A stretch of DNA of 64,000 nt from Maratus speciosus (GCA_963932465.1 OZ010794.1:443797502-443861501), one strand, 5' to 3'; shown: positions 10,090 through 21,945, numbered from the stretch's first letter. Numbers and translations are program-made. Notes: generated from the letters alone by a model not told the origin.

Positions 10090-11700
10090 CTCCGTATATA
10101 TATATATATATATATATATATTTAAATTCTAGCCAATTAGGAACTGAATAAAAAGTAGATTACAAATTTCATCTTTACAAAGGAAAAGAAAGTTACGCTC
10201 AATAAAATAGTATACAGAGAATTGTAATGCCTATTAAAATTATGCATTCTGTATAAATTGCACTAAATGGATTGCCAAACGGAAGCAGCTTTTAATCATT
10301 TTATTTCCTGTAATTACTAGAAATCTTAACGTATGTTGAAAATAATATAAGAGAAATGAATTTGTGAATTGTAGATTCTCAGGGGTAAAATAAAATGCTG
10401 TCGAAGTGAAAATGCTGGTTGTATAGCTGATGTTGGAAGTTCTTTATCTGAAGAACACACAATAATTTTTTATACACAAACCCACAAACCCTGAAGGGGA
10501 TTTAGGTTCTAATGAAATAAGGAAAGTTGTTGCCCAATAGAAGAATTATTCTAAATTTACCAGGTCACATTTTTATCCACCAAACTGAGAAAAATGATCG
10601 TTCGTAAGCTAGAAAAAATCCCATGGCTTTTAGAAAGCATCATTTTTACTTAGTAAAGATTACCGTAAATAAGGTGTGATCTTTAAACTTCGTGAAATAT
10701 TATTCTTTTGGATTTTTTCGTATTTTTCTACAAAATTAAAACAACAGTAATAATATTATGCGCTGTTTATCGATTTCATTAAACGGACTGCAAAACGGAA
10801 ACAGTTTTTAAGAATTTTATTTCGTAAAATTACTAGAAATCTTAACGTATGGTGAAAATAATATAAGAGAAAAGAATTTGTGAGTTGTAGGTTCTCAGGT
10901 GTAAAATAAAATGCGGTTTGTATAGCTGATGTTGAGGTTCTTTATCTGAAGAACACACAACATTTTTTTTATTACCAAAGCCACAAAGCCTAAAGGGGGT
11001 TTAGGTTCTAACCAAATAAGAGAAAGTTGTTGCCCAACAGAAGAATTATTCTAAATTTACCCGGTCACCTTTTTATCCACCAAACTGTGAAAAATGATCG
11101 TTCGTAAGCTAGAAAAAATCTCATGGCCTTTAGAAAGCATCATTTTTACTTAGTAAAGATTACTGTAAATGAGGTTTGATCTGTACTTTAAACCGTGAAA
11201 TATTATTCTTCTGGATTTTTTCGTATATTTCCACACAATTAAAAGAACAGTAATAATATTATGCACTGTTTATTGATTTCATGAACACCTTGAGTGGCGG
11301 TGGGATATATTATAATCCATCTGAGATTAATGAAGATTTGCACCAGAATTTTTTTTTTTTAAACTTTAGTTTTCTAACTTTGGTGGGAAAAAAAGTCGTA
11401 AAATTGCTTTTCCTATTTTGCAGTAAAATTTTTCGATGATTCCGGTTTGAATTCGACATTACATAAACACAATTATTTTCCCCTGAAAGGGTTAAACAGA
11501 CTACAAAACGGAAACAGCTTTTAAGAATTTTATTTCGTAAAATTACTAGAAATAACGTATGCTGAAAATAATATAAGAGAAAAGAATTTGTGAGGTGCAC
11601 GTTCTCAGGCGTAAAATAAAAGGCGGTTTGTATAGCTGATGTTGAGGTTCTTTATCTGCAGAACACACAATAATATTTTTTAGCACACAGGTTATCAAAG
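10090..11700. repeat. Satellite array, monomer about 515 bp (segment 1)
   Basis: Repeated landmarks include TTCTCAGGNGTAAAATAAA (10377, 10893, 11606), GGTTTAGGTTCTAACCAAAT, CCAAATTTACCCGGTCAC, AAACTGAGAAAAATGATCG and CTAAACGGATTGCAAAACGG. The first two are 516 bases apart, which gives the monomer length. An AT run at 10096-10126 opens the segment. Within 11285-11480 an unrelated insert lengthens a unit. No coding potential. Confidence 0.8.
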
Positions 11701-13130
11701 CCTGAGAGCTAATGTGCCCGACCGTTCTGTATGTATGTACGTAACGCGATAACTCTTGAGAGAAACATCCGATTTGCTTAAAAATTTTTTTCTAGGTTCA
11801 TTGTGATAAGGCGCTTCCCTGATTAGTTTTGAGAGTTCATTGGTTATGGATAAAGGGGGAAAACGGGGTTAGTCCAACCCCTTAATTCAGATAAATGGGT
11901 TTTTCATGCAGAATCATTCGATTTGCTCCGAATTTGGTATACCGGTTTATTATGTTAAGGAACTTCCCTGATTAGTTTTGGGGGTTCATTGGTTAATTTA
12001 TAAAGGGGGAAAAGGGGGTTAGTCCAACCTCTTAATTCAGATAAATGGGTTTTTCATGAAGAATCATTCGATTTGCTCCGAATTTGGTATACCGGTTTAT
12101 TATGTTAAGGAACTTCCCTGATTAGTTTTAGGAGTTCATTGGTTAAGGATAAAGGGGGGAAACGGAGTTAGTCCCCCCCCCCCCCCCTTAATTCAGATAA
12201 ATGGGTTTTTCATGCAGAATTATTCGATTTGCTCCGAATTTTGTATACCGGTTTATTATGTTAAGGAACTTCCCTGATTAGTTTTGGGGGTTCATTGGCT
12301 AAGGATAAAGGAGGAAAAGGATGGTTAGTCCACCCCTTTTAATTCAGATAAATGGGTTTTTCATGCAGAATGATTTGATTTGCTCCGAATTTGGTATACC
12401 GGTTTATTATGTTAAGGAACTTCCCTGATTAGTTTTGGGAGTTCATTGGTTAAGGATAAAGGGGGAAAAGTGATGGTTAGCCCGCCCTTCTTAATTTAGA
12501 TAAATGCGTTTTTCATGCAGAATGATTCGATTTGCTCCGAAGTTGGTATACCGGTTTATTATATTAAGGAGCTTCCCTGATTAGATTTGGAGGTTCACTG
12601 GTTAAGGATAAAGGGGGGCTAGTCCACCTACTTAATTTAGATAAATGGTTTTTTTTTGCAGGATTATTCTAATTGCTCCAAATTTGGTATACCGGTTTAT
12701 TATGATAAGGAGCTTCCCTGATTAGATTTGGAGGTTCTATGGTTAAGGATAAAGGGGGAAAAGTGATGGTTAGCCCGCCCTTCTTAATTTAGATAAATGC
12801 GTTTTTCATGCAGAATGATTCGATTTGCTCCGAAGTTGGTATACCGGTTTATTATATTAAGGAGCTTCCCTGATTAGATTTGGAGGTTCACTGGTTAAGG
12901 ATAAAGGGGGGCTAGTCCACCTACTTAATTTAGATAAATGGTTTTTTTTTGCAGGATTATTCGAATTGCTCCAAATTTGGTATACCGGTTTATTATGATA
13001 AGGAGCTTCCCTGATTAGATTTGGAGGTTCTATGGTTAAGTATAAAGGGGGAAACTGGGGCTAATTCCCCTTCACTTATTTTTTTGAGGGGCATTATTTT
13101 TTAAAATAAGAGTATAATATACAATTAGTG
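11700..13130. repeat. Minisatellite, period about 140-156 bp, eight units
   Basis: The landmark TATACCGGTTTATTATG recurs near 11939, 12089, 12245, 12397, 12549, 12689, 12842 and 12982. Each unit has CAGATAAATGGGTTTTTCAT, ATTCGATTTGCTCCGAA and CTTCCCTGATTAG. The pair of units at 12549/12689 is repeated almost exactly as 12842/12982, a 293-bp higher-order duplication. The array opens with TAACGCGATAACTCTTGAG, like the module found in other repeats here. It interrupts the 515-bp satellite, which resumes at about 13180. Confidence 0.85.
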
Positions 13131-13179
13131 TGAATAGCCTGTGAGCTCAATGCCATCAGTTTAGCTGGGCACTTTTCTT

Positions 13180-15282
13180 TTTTATTTATATACAAAGACA
13201 CAACGCCTAAATGGGGTTTAGGTTCTAACCAAATAAGAGAAAATTGTTTCCCATCAGAAGAATTATTCCAAATTTACCCGGTCACATTTTTATCTACCAA
13301 ACTGAGAAAAATGATCGTTCGCAAGCTAGAAAAAATCCTATGGCTTTTAGAAAGCATCATTTTTACGTACTAAAGATTTCCGTAAATAAAGTGTGAACTG
13401 TACTTAAAACTTCCCGAAATATTATTCTCCTGAGTTTTTTCGTATACTTCCACAAAATTAGAAGAACAGTAATAATATTATGCATTGTTTATTGATTTCA
13501 CTAAACGGGCTGAAAAACGGAAACAGTTTTTAAGAATTATATTTCGTACAATTACTAGAAATCTTAACGTAGTTATGGTGAAAATAATAGTCAGTCGTAA
13601 AATAAAGTGAGGTCAAAATGAAAATGTTGTTTGCATAGCACGTGTTGAGGTTATTGATCTGCAGAGCATCTGATAGTTTAATGCACAAAAACACAAAGAC
13701 TGAAGGAAATTTTAGGTTCTAACCAAAAAGGTAAATTTATAGTTTAACCCCTTCGGGACGAACGTCTTTTACAGAATTTTTAATTTTTTAGCACCGGTTT
13801 TTCAAAACAGAATTTTTTTCCTAATTGAATCGGCAAAATGCTCGGATTAAATAAGGCAAAATTTACAATAAAAATTTACTGGTGAGAATAATCACGGATT
13901 CTGAGCACCATACTCGGCACGTATACCGGTCGCTCGTCCCCAAGGGGTTAAGTTGCCTAATAGAAGAATTATTCCAAATTTACCTGGTAACATTTTTAAA
14001 TTTGTAAAATGAGGTAAATAAAATAAAAATGTGGTTTGCATAACTGGTGTTGAGGTTCTTAGTTTAATACAGAAAAAAAAAAAAAAAACTGCAAAGGTTG
14101 AAGGAGCTTTAGGTTTTAACCAAATAATAAAAAATTGTTGCCCATTGCAAGAATTTTTCCAAATTTACCCGGTCACATTTTTATCCACCAAATTGAAAAA
14201 AATGTTCGTTCGTGAGCTAGAAAAAATCCCATGTACCATTTCTGCTTAGTAAAGATTACCGTAAATAAAGTGGGATCTGTACTTTAAATTTCGCGAAATA
14301 TTATTCTAATGAATTTTCTTCGTATATTTCTACAAAATTAAAAGAACATTAATAATATTATGCATTGTCTATTGATTTCACTAAACAGACTGCAAAGCGA
14401 AAACCAGTTTTAAGAGTTATATTATTTACAGTTTCTAGAAATCTTAAGGTATGGTGAAAATAATATAAGATAAATGAATTTGTGGGTTGTAGGCTCTCAG
14501 GCGTAAAATAAAATGAGGTCAAAATGAAAATGTGGTTTGCAAAGCTCGTGTTGAGGTTCTTAATTTGCAGGACATCTGATAATTTAATACCCCAAAAGAC
14601 AAAGCCTGCAGGAAATTTTAGGTTCTAACCAAATAATATAAATTTATAGTTTAAGTTGCTTAACAGAAGAATTATCCATAATTTACATTGACACATTTTT
14701 GAATTTATAAAATGCGGTTGAAATAAAAATGTGGTTTGCATAGCTGGTGTTAAGCAGCAAACGAATTTGTGAGTTGTAGGTTCTGATGGTGAAAATAAAA
14801 TGAGGTCAAAATAAAAATGTGGTTTGCATTGCTCGTGTTGAGGTTCTTGATTTTCAGAACATCCGATAGTTGAATACACACACGCAAAAAAAAACCAAGC
14901 CTGAAGAGAATTTTAGGTTCTAATCAAATAAGATAAATTTATAGTTTAAGTTGCCTAACAGAAGAATTATCCCACATTTACCTGGTCACGTTTTTGAATT
15001 TCTAACATGAGGTCGAAATAAAAATGTGGTTTGCATAGTTGGTGTTGAGCAGCAAATGAATTTGTGAGTCGTAGGTTCTCAGGCTGAAAATAACATGAGG
15101 TCAAAATGAAAATATGGTTTGCATAGCTCGTGTTGAGGTTCCTGATCTGCAGAACATCTGATATTTAATACACAAAAACACTAAGACTGAAGGAGGTTTA
15201 GTTTCTAACAAAATAAGATAAATTTAAAGTTTAAGTTTCTTATCAAAAGAATTATTCCAAATTTATTCGGTCAAATTTTTAA
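13180..15282. repeat. Satellite array (segment 2)
   Basis: Same 515-bp family as at 10.1-11.7 kb. Units with landmarks at 14498, 14783 and 15078 are only 285-295 bases apart, so internally deleted monomers are also tandemly repeated. The segment is interrupted at 13748-13947 by a TTAA MITE and ends in the 800-bp repeat at 15283. Confidence 0.8.
13748..13947. mobile_element. TTAA-inserted MITE (piggyBac-type target), 200 bp
   Basis: Termini CCCCTTCGGGACGA and CGTCCCCAAGGGG sit between TTAA 13744-13747 and TTAA 13948-13951. Uninterrupted satellite units in the same array (near 14650 and 14945) read TATAGTTTAAGTTGC, which is the empty site. TTAA target choice is typical of piggyBac and some Kolobok elements. 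Confidence 0.8.
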
Positions 15283-16078
15283 CACTTTCTTCAAAGTTGA
15301 AAAGTGTTTATGCATTCGGTTTGTCTGTCCGTCTGTCCACGCTCTAACTCCCGTAAATGTACACGGATTTTCATGCAATTGATAACTTTATTTACGGTCA
15401 TCTAGGTATGTTTGGTATTGTGCATGAAGTATGTGGGAATAGTTCATTTATAGGGACACCCAAAAGAATTCCATTACATTATGGTATATGGGGAAAAATC
15501 GTTTGCAGAGTGTTTTAATGACATTACGCTATTCCAAATGTATTGAAACTAATATAAATCACTGAATTTCACTAGAAGATCATTATGGTAGAATACGGCA
15601 TTCATAACATTTGTCGTTCTTTTACAGGGATGCACACAAGAAATCGATTACAGTACTGTCTTTGAGTAATAATCGCTGGAAGTGCGTTTTAAATTTCGGC
15701 ATGCGCTTTTAAATTTAACTTTTTTTTTTGCCTTTTACTCGTTGTATATTCTATACCTCATATACAGGGCAGCACTAAAGAATTCACGTACCGTTCTCCT
15801 TATTAGCGGAAATTGTTGAAGGGGAAATTTGAACTAAAGTATATATGTACTTCTTAACTAAACTAAATTTTGGCAAGCATGTAGTTAATAGATACAAATC
15901 TATATATCATATACAGGGCTGCTCAAAGAATTCGGATAATTTTCCGATTGCAGATGGGAACAGCTGAAATTGGGTTTTCAAATGTGTTATGCGTTTCCAT
16001 AGGGTTGAATTAGACATAATACTTTAACTTATTAAACGGTGCAGCTTTGTTACATTATTCTGAATATGTTGGAAAGTG
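15283..16078 (+). repeat. 800-bp dispersed repeat, copy 1
   Basis: Begins CACTTTCTTC after TTAA and ends GGAAAGTG. It contains a GTCTGTCCGTCTGTCC run followed by GCTCTAACTCCCGTAAATGT, and later CATATACAGGGCTGCTCAAA. Aligns along its length with 36117-36915. Homology to that copy continues about 45 bases past the right inverted repeat, so this boundary is provisional. It interrupts a satellite unit. Confidence 0.75.
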
Positions 16079-16187
16079 TTTCATAATCTAGGCTTAACGC
16101 ATGGTTTTTTATTTCTTGCTATCATCAGGGATGAGAGCGCTCCGACCCAAATGACTGCTTGCTACTACGAAATTTTAATGGTATTTA

Positions 16188-17212
16188 CAGCAGTGTGAGA
16201 AGAGAAAACTGCGCCCAGGGCAAAGTTTCAATTTGGCGCCCCCCTCCCCCCTAAACTTTTCTTTGTGACGGATGTCACAAAATTAAAAAGTGCAGAAACA
16301 GAAACAAATTTTACTGAATACATATTTCGCGTTTATTTTGAAACATTAGGTTTAATTTTAATTCAGTAATTAAAAACAATTAAATAACATAAGAAAAAGT
16401 TGCACTTATATTTTGGCTAAGGGTATCTGGAAAATGGGTGTAGAAAAAATGTATCTAACAGTAGAGAATAACAGTTATATATAAAATCAGTTATATTATT
16501 CAATCTGGCTTTCGCTAGAGAGTCTTTCATTCGGGACGTGGCTGGGCACCTGGGAATCTTGCTTCCGCAAAAGAGTCGGGCTAGAGTAGAAGAATAAAGG
16601 GTTGCGGAAGCAAGATTCCCAGGTGCCCAGCCACGTCCCGAATGAAAGACTCTCTAGCGAAAGCCAGATTGAAAAAAAAAAATCGAAAATTGAAACCGGA
16701 CAAATTTAAAAGGGAAATTACACAAATTAAAGACACCGAAAAGCGGGAAGGGTTAGGCTCGGGGCAATGAAGCTACCGAAAGACTCCTAGCTACTTCTAG
16801 CTTATTATTAGAATAATTGATAGAGAATAACAGTTTGGAACCTGAAAGAAACACCATGCTATTTTGAGAGTATATGTTTTTGTCACAAGCACAAACTCAG
16901 AAAACAGAAGGTTAATAGAAGAGATTAAGACAAAGATCCGAGACAAGTTTTGAAAAGAAAGAAGTTCTTATTCATAAATTTGTATTTCGGTATGGGGGGG
17001 GGGGGGGGTAAAAGATAATGCAATAACTTTGAAACGAAAAATATACGTACTTCTACTGGGAAAAAAAAAATTCCCAATATGTAAATATACATTTTTTTTT
17101 TTTTTTTTACAAAAAAGAAGAAAAAAAGAGGTTTGTAGTATAAATTTGGGGCCCCCTCAATTTCCGCGCCCGGGGTAACTGCCCCCTTCGTCCCCCACTT
17201 CGCACGGCCCTG
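16188..17212. mobile_element. hAT-like element (inner)
   Basis: Right end reads, in reverse, CAGGGCCGTGCGAAG. The left end at 16188 is a decayed match that aligns with CAGGACCGTGCGAAGAGAAA at 31814. Eight-base flanks GGTATTTA and TGTATTTC agree at six positions, consistent with an old hAT duplication. The interior is shared with 31814-34600 (CAAAGTTTCAATTTGGCGCC, AACATAAGA..TTGCACTTATATTTTGG). No transposase remains. Confidence 0.65.
16501..16671. repeat. Perfect 70-bp inverted repeat, 31-nt spacer
   Basis: Arms 16501-16570 and 16602-16671 are exact reverse complements over all 70 bases (outer bases CAATCTGGCTTTCGC, inner TTGCTTCCGCAA). It is much richer in GC than the decayed element around it. 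No target duplication is evident. As RNA it would form a very long hairpin. Confidence 0.9.
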
Positions 17213-17324
17213 TGTATTTCTCGCTTTATTTAATGACAAATTTCTGAGATTTAATAAAGCAAAGGACACTATCAAAATTTAGTGGTGAAAATCAGCCATT
17301 TTGGTCTGAGCGCTCTCATCCCTG

Positions 17325-17650
17325 TATCATCCAAACCGAGAAAAATGATCATTTTTAAGCTAGAAAAAAATTCCATGGCTTTTAGAAAGCATAATTTTTA
17401 CCTTGTAAAGATTCCCTTAAATAATGTGTGATCTGTACTTTTAAACGTTGTGAAATATTATTTTCGGGGATTTTATTTGTATATTCCCCCAAAATTAAAA
17501 GAACAGTATTAACAGTATTATAACAGTCTATTGAAATTATACATTGCGTATTGATTGCACAAAACGGAATGCCAAACGAAAACAGTTTTTACAAATCTAT
17601 TTCCTGAAATCACTAGAAATTTTAACATATGGTGAAAACTGGTCGTTGGG
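17325..17650. repeat. Satellite fragment
   Basis: Continues the 515-bp satellite after the hAT-like insertion (CCAAACCGAGAAAAATGATC, then GGCTTTTAGAAAGCAT and a degraded CTAAACGG-type block). Confidence 0.7.
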
Positions 17651-17813
17651 GGCCACCGTAATACTTACCCATCATGGATATACATAATATAAAATATAAG
17701 AATAAAACTGTAAACTATTTATAAAATGCATATCCAGGGATAACTAAGGTTAGAGTAATTTCGGGACTTATGCCGCATATTCTTTTGAATTTGTGTATAA
17801 AATCCCATGGTGG

Positions 17814-17849
<36 letters not shown>

Positions 17850-18280
17850 CATGCTGTGCTATTTAATGTTGAATATACAACACGTGTACTGCGACCAAAA
17901 AAAAAATCAAAACAAATAATTAATATTTTTTAACAATTTTTTTCTTCACTGCGGTCTGTCACCCGCACATTCAGGCTGAGATACTGGCACTTGTGCGAAA
18001 GTTATGCTGCGCTTGTAATAAGAAGAGAATGAAATTATAAAAAAAAGTATTCATATCTGGAGTATAATTAACGATGTAATAACAAAATGAAACTAAATGA
18101 GTACAATGAAACGTAATAGTGGATTCAAATTAATAATTGTTGGCCTAATTCCACTATTAAAATTATCGACTTGTTTTTTACATTAAATTTTAATTGTTAT
18201 TTCAGCAACGACGTAACATCAATCTATTAGAGAGGGAAAAGAATAAAAGTAAAATTGTGTTTACATAATTTATTTGTTAA

Positions 18281-18480
18281 CCTTTTCGTGACCGGTGACT
18301 TTTATACAAGATTTATTCGGTTGGCATCACTTTTTTAAAAGAAGTTACCTTTACTTAAATAATCATGAAAATGATCTAATTAAAGAACACAAATATTACT
18401 TTTCTTTTTTACTGGTGCCAGAAACAAATTCTGTATACTCTTTTTGAAGGCGCTTATATGCACTCATGGTCCCGAATGGG
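18281..18480. mobile_element. TTAA MITE inside the pogo-like element (copy 1)
   Basis: Ends CCTTTTCGTGACC and GGTCCCGAATGGG lie between TTAA 18277-18280 and 18481-18484. It shares TTTACTTAAATAATCATGAA with its counterpart at 39670-39863. Confidence 0.7.
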
Positions 18481-18484
18481 TTAA

Positions 18485-18665
18485 TAGACCTGTTTTTTCG
18501 ACCACAATCTATACAAAAAGTGTCGAAAAAATACAGTCTTTATGTAACTACATTTGACACATGATGCAATGAAGCCAATTACACTTCCTCTTTTTTGAAG
18601 TATTTTGTAAACATTCCTTGCAAGGAACGTCTGTGTTATGCGTAATCCATTTTTTCATTATTATC
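18485..18665 (-). pseudogene. pogo-like transposase tail with cysteine-rich motif
   Basis: The minus frame reads WITHNTDVPCKECLQ, then KRKCNWLHCIMCQM, one stop, then LHKDC. Paired cysteines, a W..C..C core and LH..C match the PHD-like zinc motif that closes many arthropod pogo-type transposases. A lysine-rich stretch lies upstream (about 18660-18750). At least two stops and no DDE domain: a relic. The second copy at 39.87-40.0 kb preserves the same motif with different damage. Confidence 0.55.
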
Positions 18666-19239
18666 ATCTTGACTTGCATCTTTCTTGCCCTTCTTACTTT
18701 TTATTTTTCCGTTTTTCTCCTTTGGTTTTAGTAAACTTGATAACATGCCTAACTTGGTTAGTCTGTGCAAAAATAAAATGAAAAGTTAACACAACTTAAT
18801 CATACCGTACAAAAGAAACTGCGGCATGTATACCGGAATTACAGTGCGGCGTGTATCCAATTTTGCATGGTACAAACGTCGCACATCACAGTTGCCTGCC
18901 ACTACTAAGGAAAATGGCATAACCATACACACAGTACTGTATACAAATGCTACAGTTAGTTTTGACTTCGAAATTATGCATGCATTTAGTAATTAGCGTA
19001 TGAAAAGTGTGATGATGTGTGATGAGCGTATGAATAATGTGTTAGAAAGTTTGGACAGTGAAATCATGCACTTATACGTCAAAATAAGGATTGTACATCT
19101 ACAAGTAAACATCGAAATGGGATTCACGCTACACACTGGTTAAAATAATCTCATTGCGCACCTATACTGCGCGTTTGATAACCATCTATAATTACAAGAA
19201 ATACAAGGGGTGCGGCAACTCTCACGGAGTTACTCTACT

Positions 19240-19860
19240 CAAATTTAATACGCTTTGTCGCACTATTACATTCTAAGTACATACCAAATTTCAAGCTAAC
19301 TCCAAAAATGATAATCATATTAACTAACAGTTTACTGCGTCGGATTAAGCGTTTCATTTCCAATTAAAATATAGCTTTGAATTGAAATTTGAATGAAATA
19401 CAGTGTCATGAAAAATCGAAGAGTCTGGAAAATATGATTACAAATATCTCTGCAACTAATCATCCGATAGACTTCATTCTTTATGAAAAATTTATGTTTT
19501 TTTGTTGTATTTTATATTCACTCCTTAAGATAAACAATTTCGAAATTTTTTATATACCTTTTATCAGAACGAATATTTCGAGAGTCCGAAAAAAATAGTT
19601 CTGGAAAATCGAGGTTAATGAAATTCAATAGGCTTCTTCTCATTCTTACATACTAAGTACACACCAAATTTCAAGTCTCTATCTTGATTTGTTCGGGAGA
19701 TAGAGCGTTTACAGACACACAGAGAGACAGACGGACGCCAATTTTTTTTTTTCTAAAAATATGTTTTTCGGAATCTCCAGTGTCTGAAACGTGTACATCC
19801 GTCAAATTTTTTTTTCCGATTTTTAAAACGATTACAAGACTTACCCTATACTATGTATGA
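19240..19860. other. Unassigned repeat-like stretch
   Basis: Two blocks share CATTCTAAGTACATACCAAA / CATACTAAGTACACACCAAA with TTTCAAG after them. The second is followed by GAGATAGAGCG and a run of GACAGACGG type, a reversed-order version of the module seen elsewhere. No gene recognised. Confidence 0.5.
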
Positions 19861-19861
19861 T

Positions 19862-21945
19862 GTGTAAGTAATAATATAAAAGAAATAAATATGTGCGTTG
19901 TAAGTTCTCAGGGAGTAAAATAGAAATCAAAATGTGGTTTGCATATCTCATGTCGAGGTCCTTTTACTGCAGAACACACGATAATTTTTCAAATACAAAT
20001 ACACAGAGCCTGAAGGGGTTTTAAGTTCTAACCAAATAAGGAAATTTGTTGCCCATCAAAAGAATTAGCCCAAATTTAACCGGTCACATATTTATCCACC
20101 AAACTGAGAAAAATGATCATTTCTAAGTTGTAAGAAAATCCCGTCTTTTAAAAAGCATCATTTCTACTTAGTAAAGATTTCCGCAAATAATGGATGATAC
20201 GTTTTAAATGCCGTGAAACCTTATTCTCAAGGTTTTTTTCTTATATTTACACAAAATTTAAAGAACGGTAACTTCTGTTAAAATGAGACATTGCATATTG
20301 ATTGAACTAAATGGATTGCTAAACGAAAACAGTTTTTAAGACTATTTCGTGAAATTACTAGAAATTTTAACGTATGGTGAAAATAATATAAGAGAAATGA
20401 ATATGTGCGTTGTAGATTCTCAGGCGTAAAATAAAATGATGTCAAAATGAAAATGTGGTTTGCATAGCTCATGATGACGTTCTTTATTTGCAGAATACAC
20501 AATAATACTTTAAATACAAGCACACAGAGCTAGAAGGTGTTAAGTTCTTACCAAATAAGAGAAATTTGTTTATCATCAAAAGAATTATCCCAAATTTACC
20601 CGGTGTCATTTTTATCGACCAAACTGAGAAAAATGTTCATTTCTAAGCTGTAAAAAAATCCCATGGTTTTTAGAAAGCAGTAAAGATTCCCACAAATAAT
20701 GGGCGATATGTACTTTAAACGTCATAGAATATTATTCTCCTGGATGTTTTCGTATATTTCCGCAAAATTATAACACCATTAATAATATTATGCATTTTTT
20801 ATTGATTTCACTAAACGGATTGCAAAACGAAAACAGTCTTTAAGAATTCTATTTCCTACGATTATACTAGAAATCTTAACTTATGGTGAAAATAATATAA
20901 GAGAAATGAATTTGTGAGTTGTAGGTTCTCAGGGTCAGGGGTAAAATAAAATGAAGTCGAAATGAAAAGCGGTTTGCATAGCTGATGTTGAGGTTCTTTA
21001 TCTGAAGAACATCCAATATTTATACACAAATACATAATAATAATCAAAAACACAATGCAAGAGGAGGTTTAGGTTCTAAACCAATAAAAGAAATTTCTAG
21101 TTTACCTTGTCTATGAAAAGCATTACCTCAAATTTACCCGGTCACATTTTTATCCTCCAAGCTGAGAAAATCGATTCGTAACCTGGAAAACATCCTATCC
21201 TGGAAAATATTAGTAACCTGAAAAATATCTAATAATAATTTAATATACAAATAAAAGACATAGTCTGAAGGAGGTTTAGGTTCCCACCAAATAAGAAAAA
21301 ATTGTTGCCCATCAGAAGAATTATCTCAAATTTACCCGGTCACATTTTTATCCTTCAAACTGAGAAAAACGATTCGTAACCTGGGAAACGTCCTAACCTG
21401 GAAAATATTAGGTACCTGGAAAGCATCGTAACCTGGAAAATATCTAATGATATTTAAATACACAAATAAAAGACAAAGTCTGAAGGAGGTTTAGGTTCTC
21501 ACCATATAAGAAAAAATTGTTGTCCATGAGAAGAATTACCTCAAGTTTACCTGGTCACATTTTTATCCTCCAAACTGAGAAAAATGATCCTTAAAAAAAA
21601 TCCCATGGTTTTTAGAAAGCATCATTTTTACTTATTAAAGATTCCCGTAAATAATCTGTGATCCGTACTTTAAATGTCGCGAAATATTATTATTGTCATG
21701 GATTTATTTTTGTTTATTTACACAAAATTAAAAGAACAGTATTATAACAGTCTATTCGAACGCTGCATTGCGCACTGATTGTACTAAACGGATTGCCACA
21801 CAAAAACAGTTTTGAAGAATTATATTTCCTGAAATTACTAGAAATCTTATCGTATGTTGAAAATAATATAAGAGAAATTAATTTGTGAATTGTAGGTCCG
21901 CAGGGGTAAAATAAAAAGAGATCGAAATTAAGATGTGGTTTGGAT
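19862..21945. repeat. Satellite array (segment 3)
   Basis: Units with TTCTCAGG landmarks at about 19907, 20421 and 20934 keep the 515-bp spacing. From 21090 to 21540 a shorter sub-block (AAAGACAAAGTCTGAAGGAG) is repeated. Same family as 10.1-15.3 kb. Confidence 0.8.

Larger units (their letters stand above)
16126..17324. mobile_element. hAT-like element (outer), with a nested element
   Basis: A perfect 17-bp terminal inverted repeat, CAGGGATGAGAGCGCTC, begins at 16126 and ends at 17324, with further similarity inward. It is flanked by TATCAT at 16120-16125 and 17325-17330. CAGGG ends suit hAT elements. Six bases is short for the usual eight-base hAT duplication. Nearly all of the interior is occupied by a second element. 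Confidence 0.7.
17753..19235 (-). mobile_element. pogo-like element, copy 1
   Basis: Ends GAGTAATTTCGGGACTTATG and, in reverse, GAGTAACTCCGTGAGAG, with TA at 17751-17752 and 19236-19237. A second copy lies at 39141-40609, where the ends read GGGTAATTCCGGGATTTATG. Both share a long A run after CCATGGT..GACAT, a minus-strand transposase tail and an internal TTAA MITE at the same place. Length 1483 bp. Confidence 0.75.

Noticed and set aside
11700..13130. CRISPR-like regular array
   Set aside because: Units are about 150 bp with no short-repeat/unique-spacer structure, and the genome is eukaryotic.
16925..17275. 116-codon minus frame
   Set aside because: Spans homopolymer runs (K, F, P stretches) inside the inner hAT-like element.
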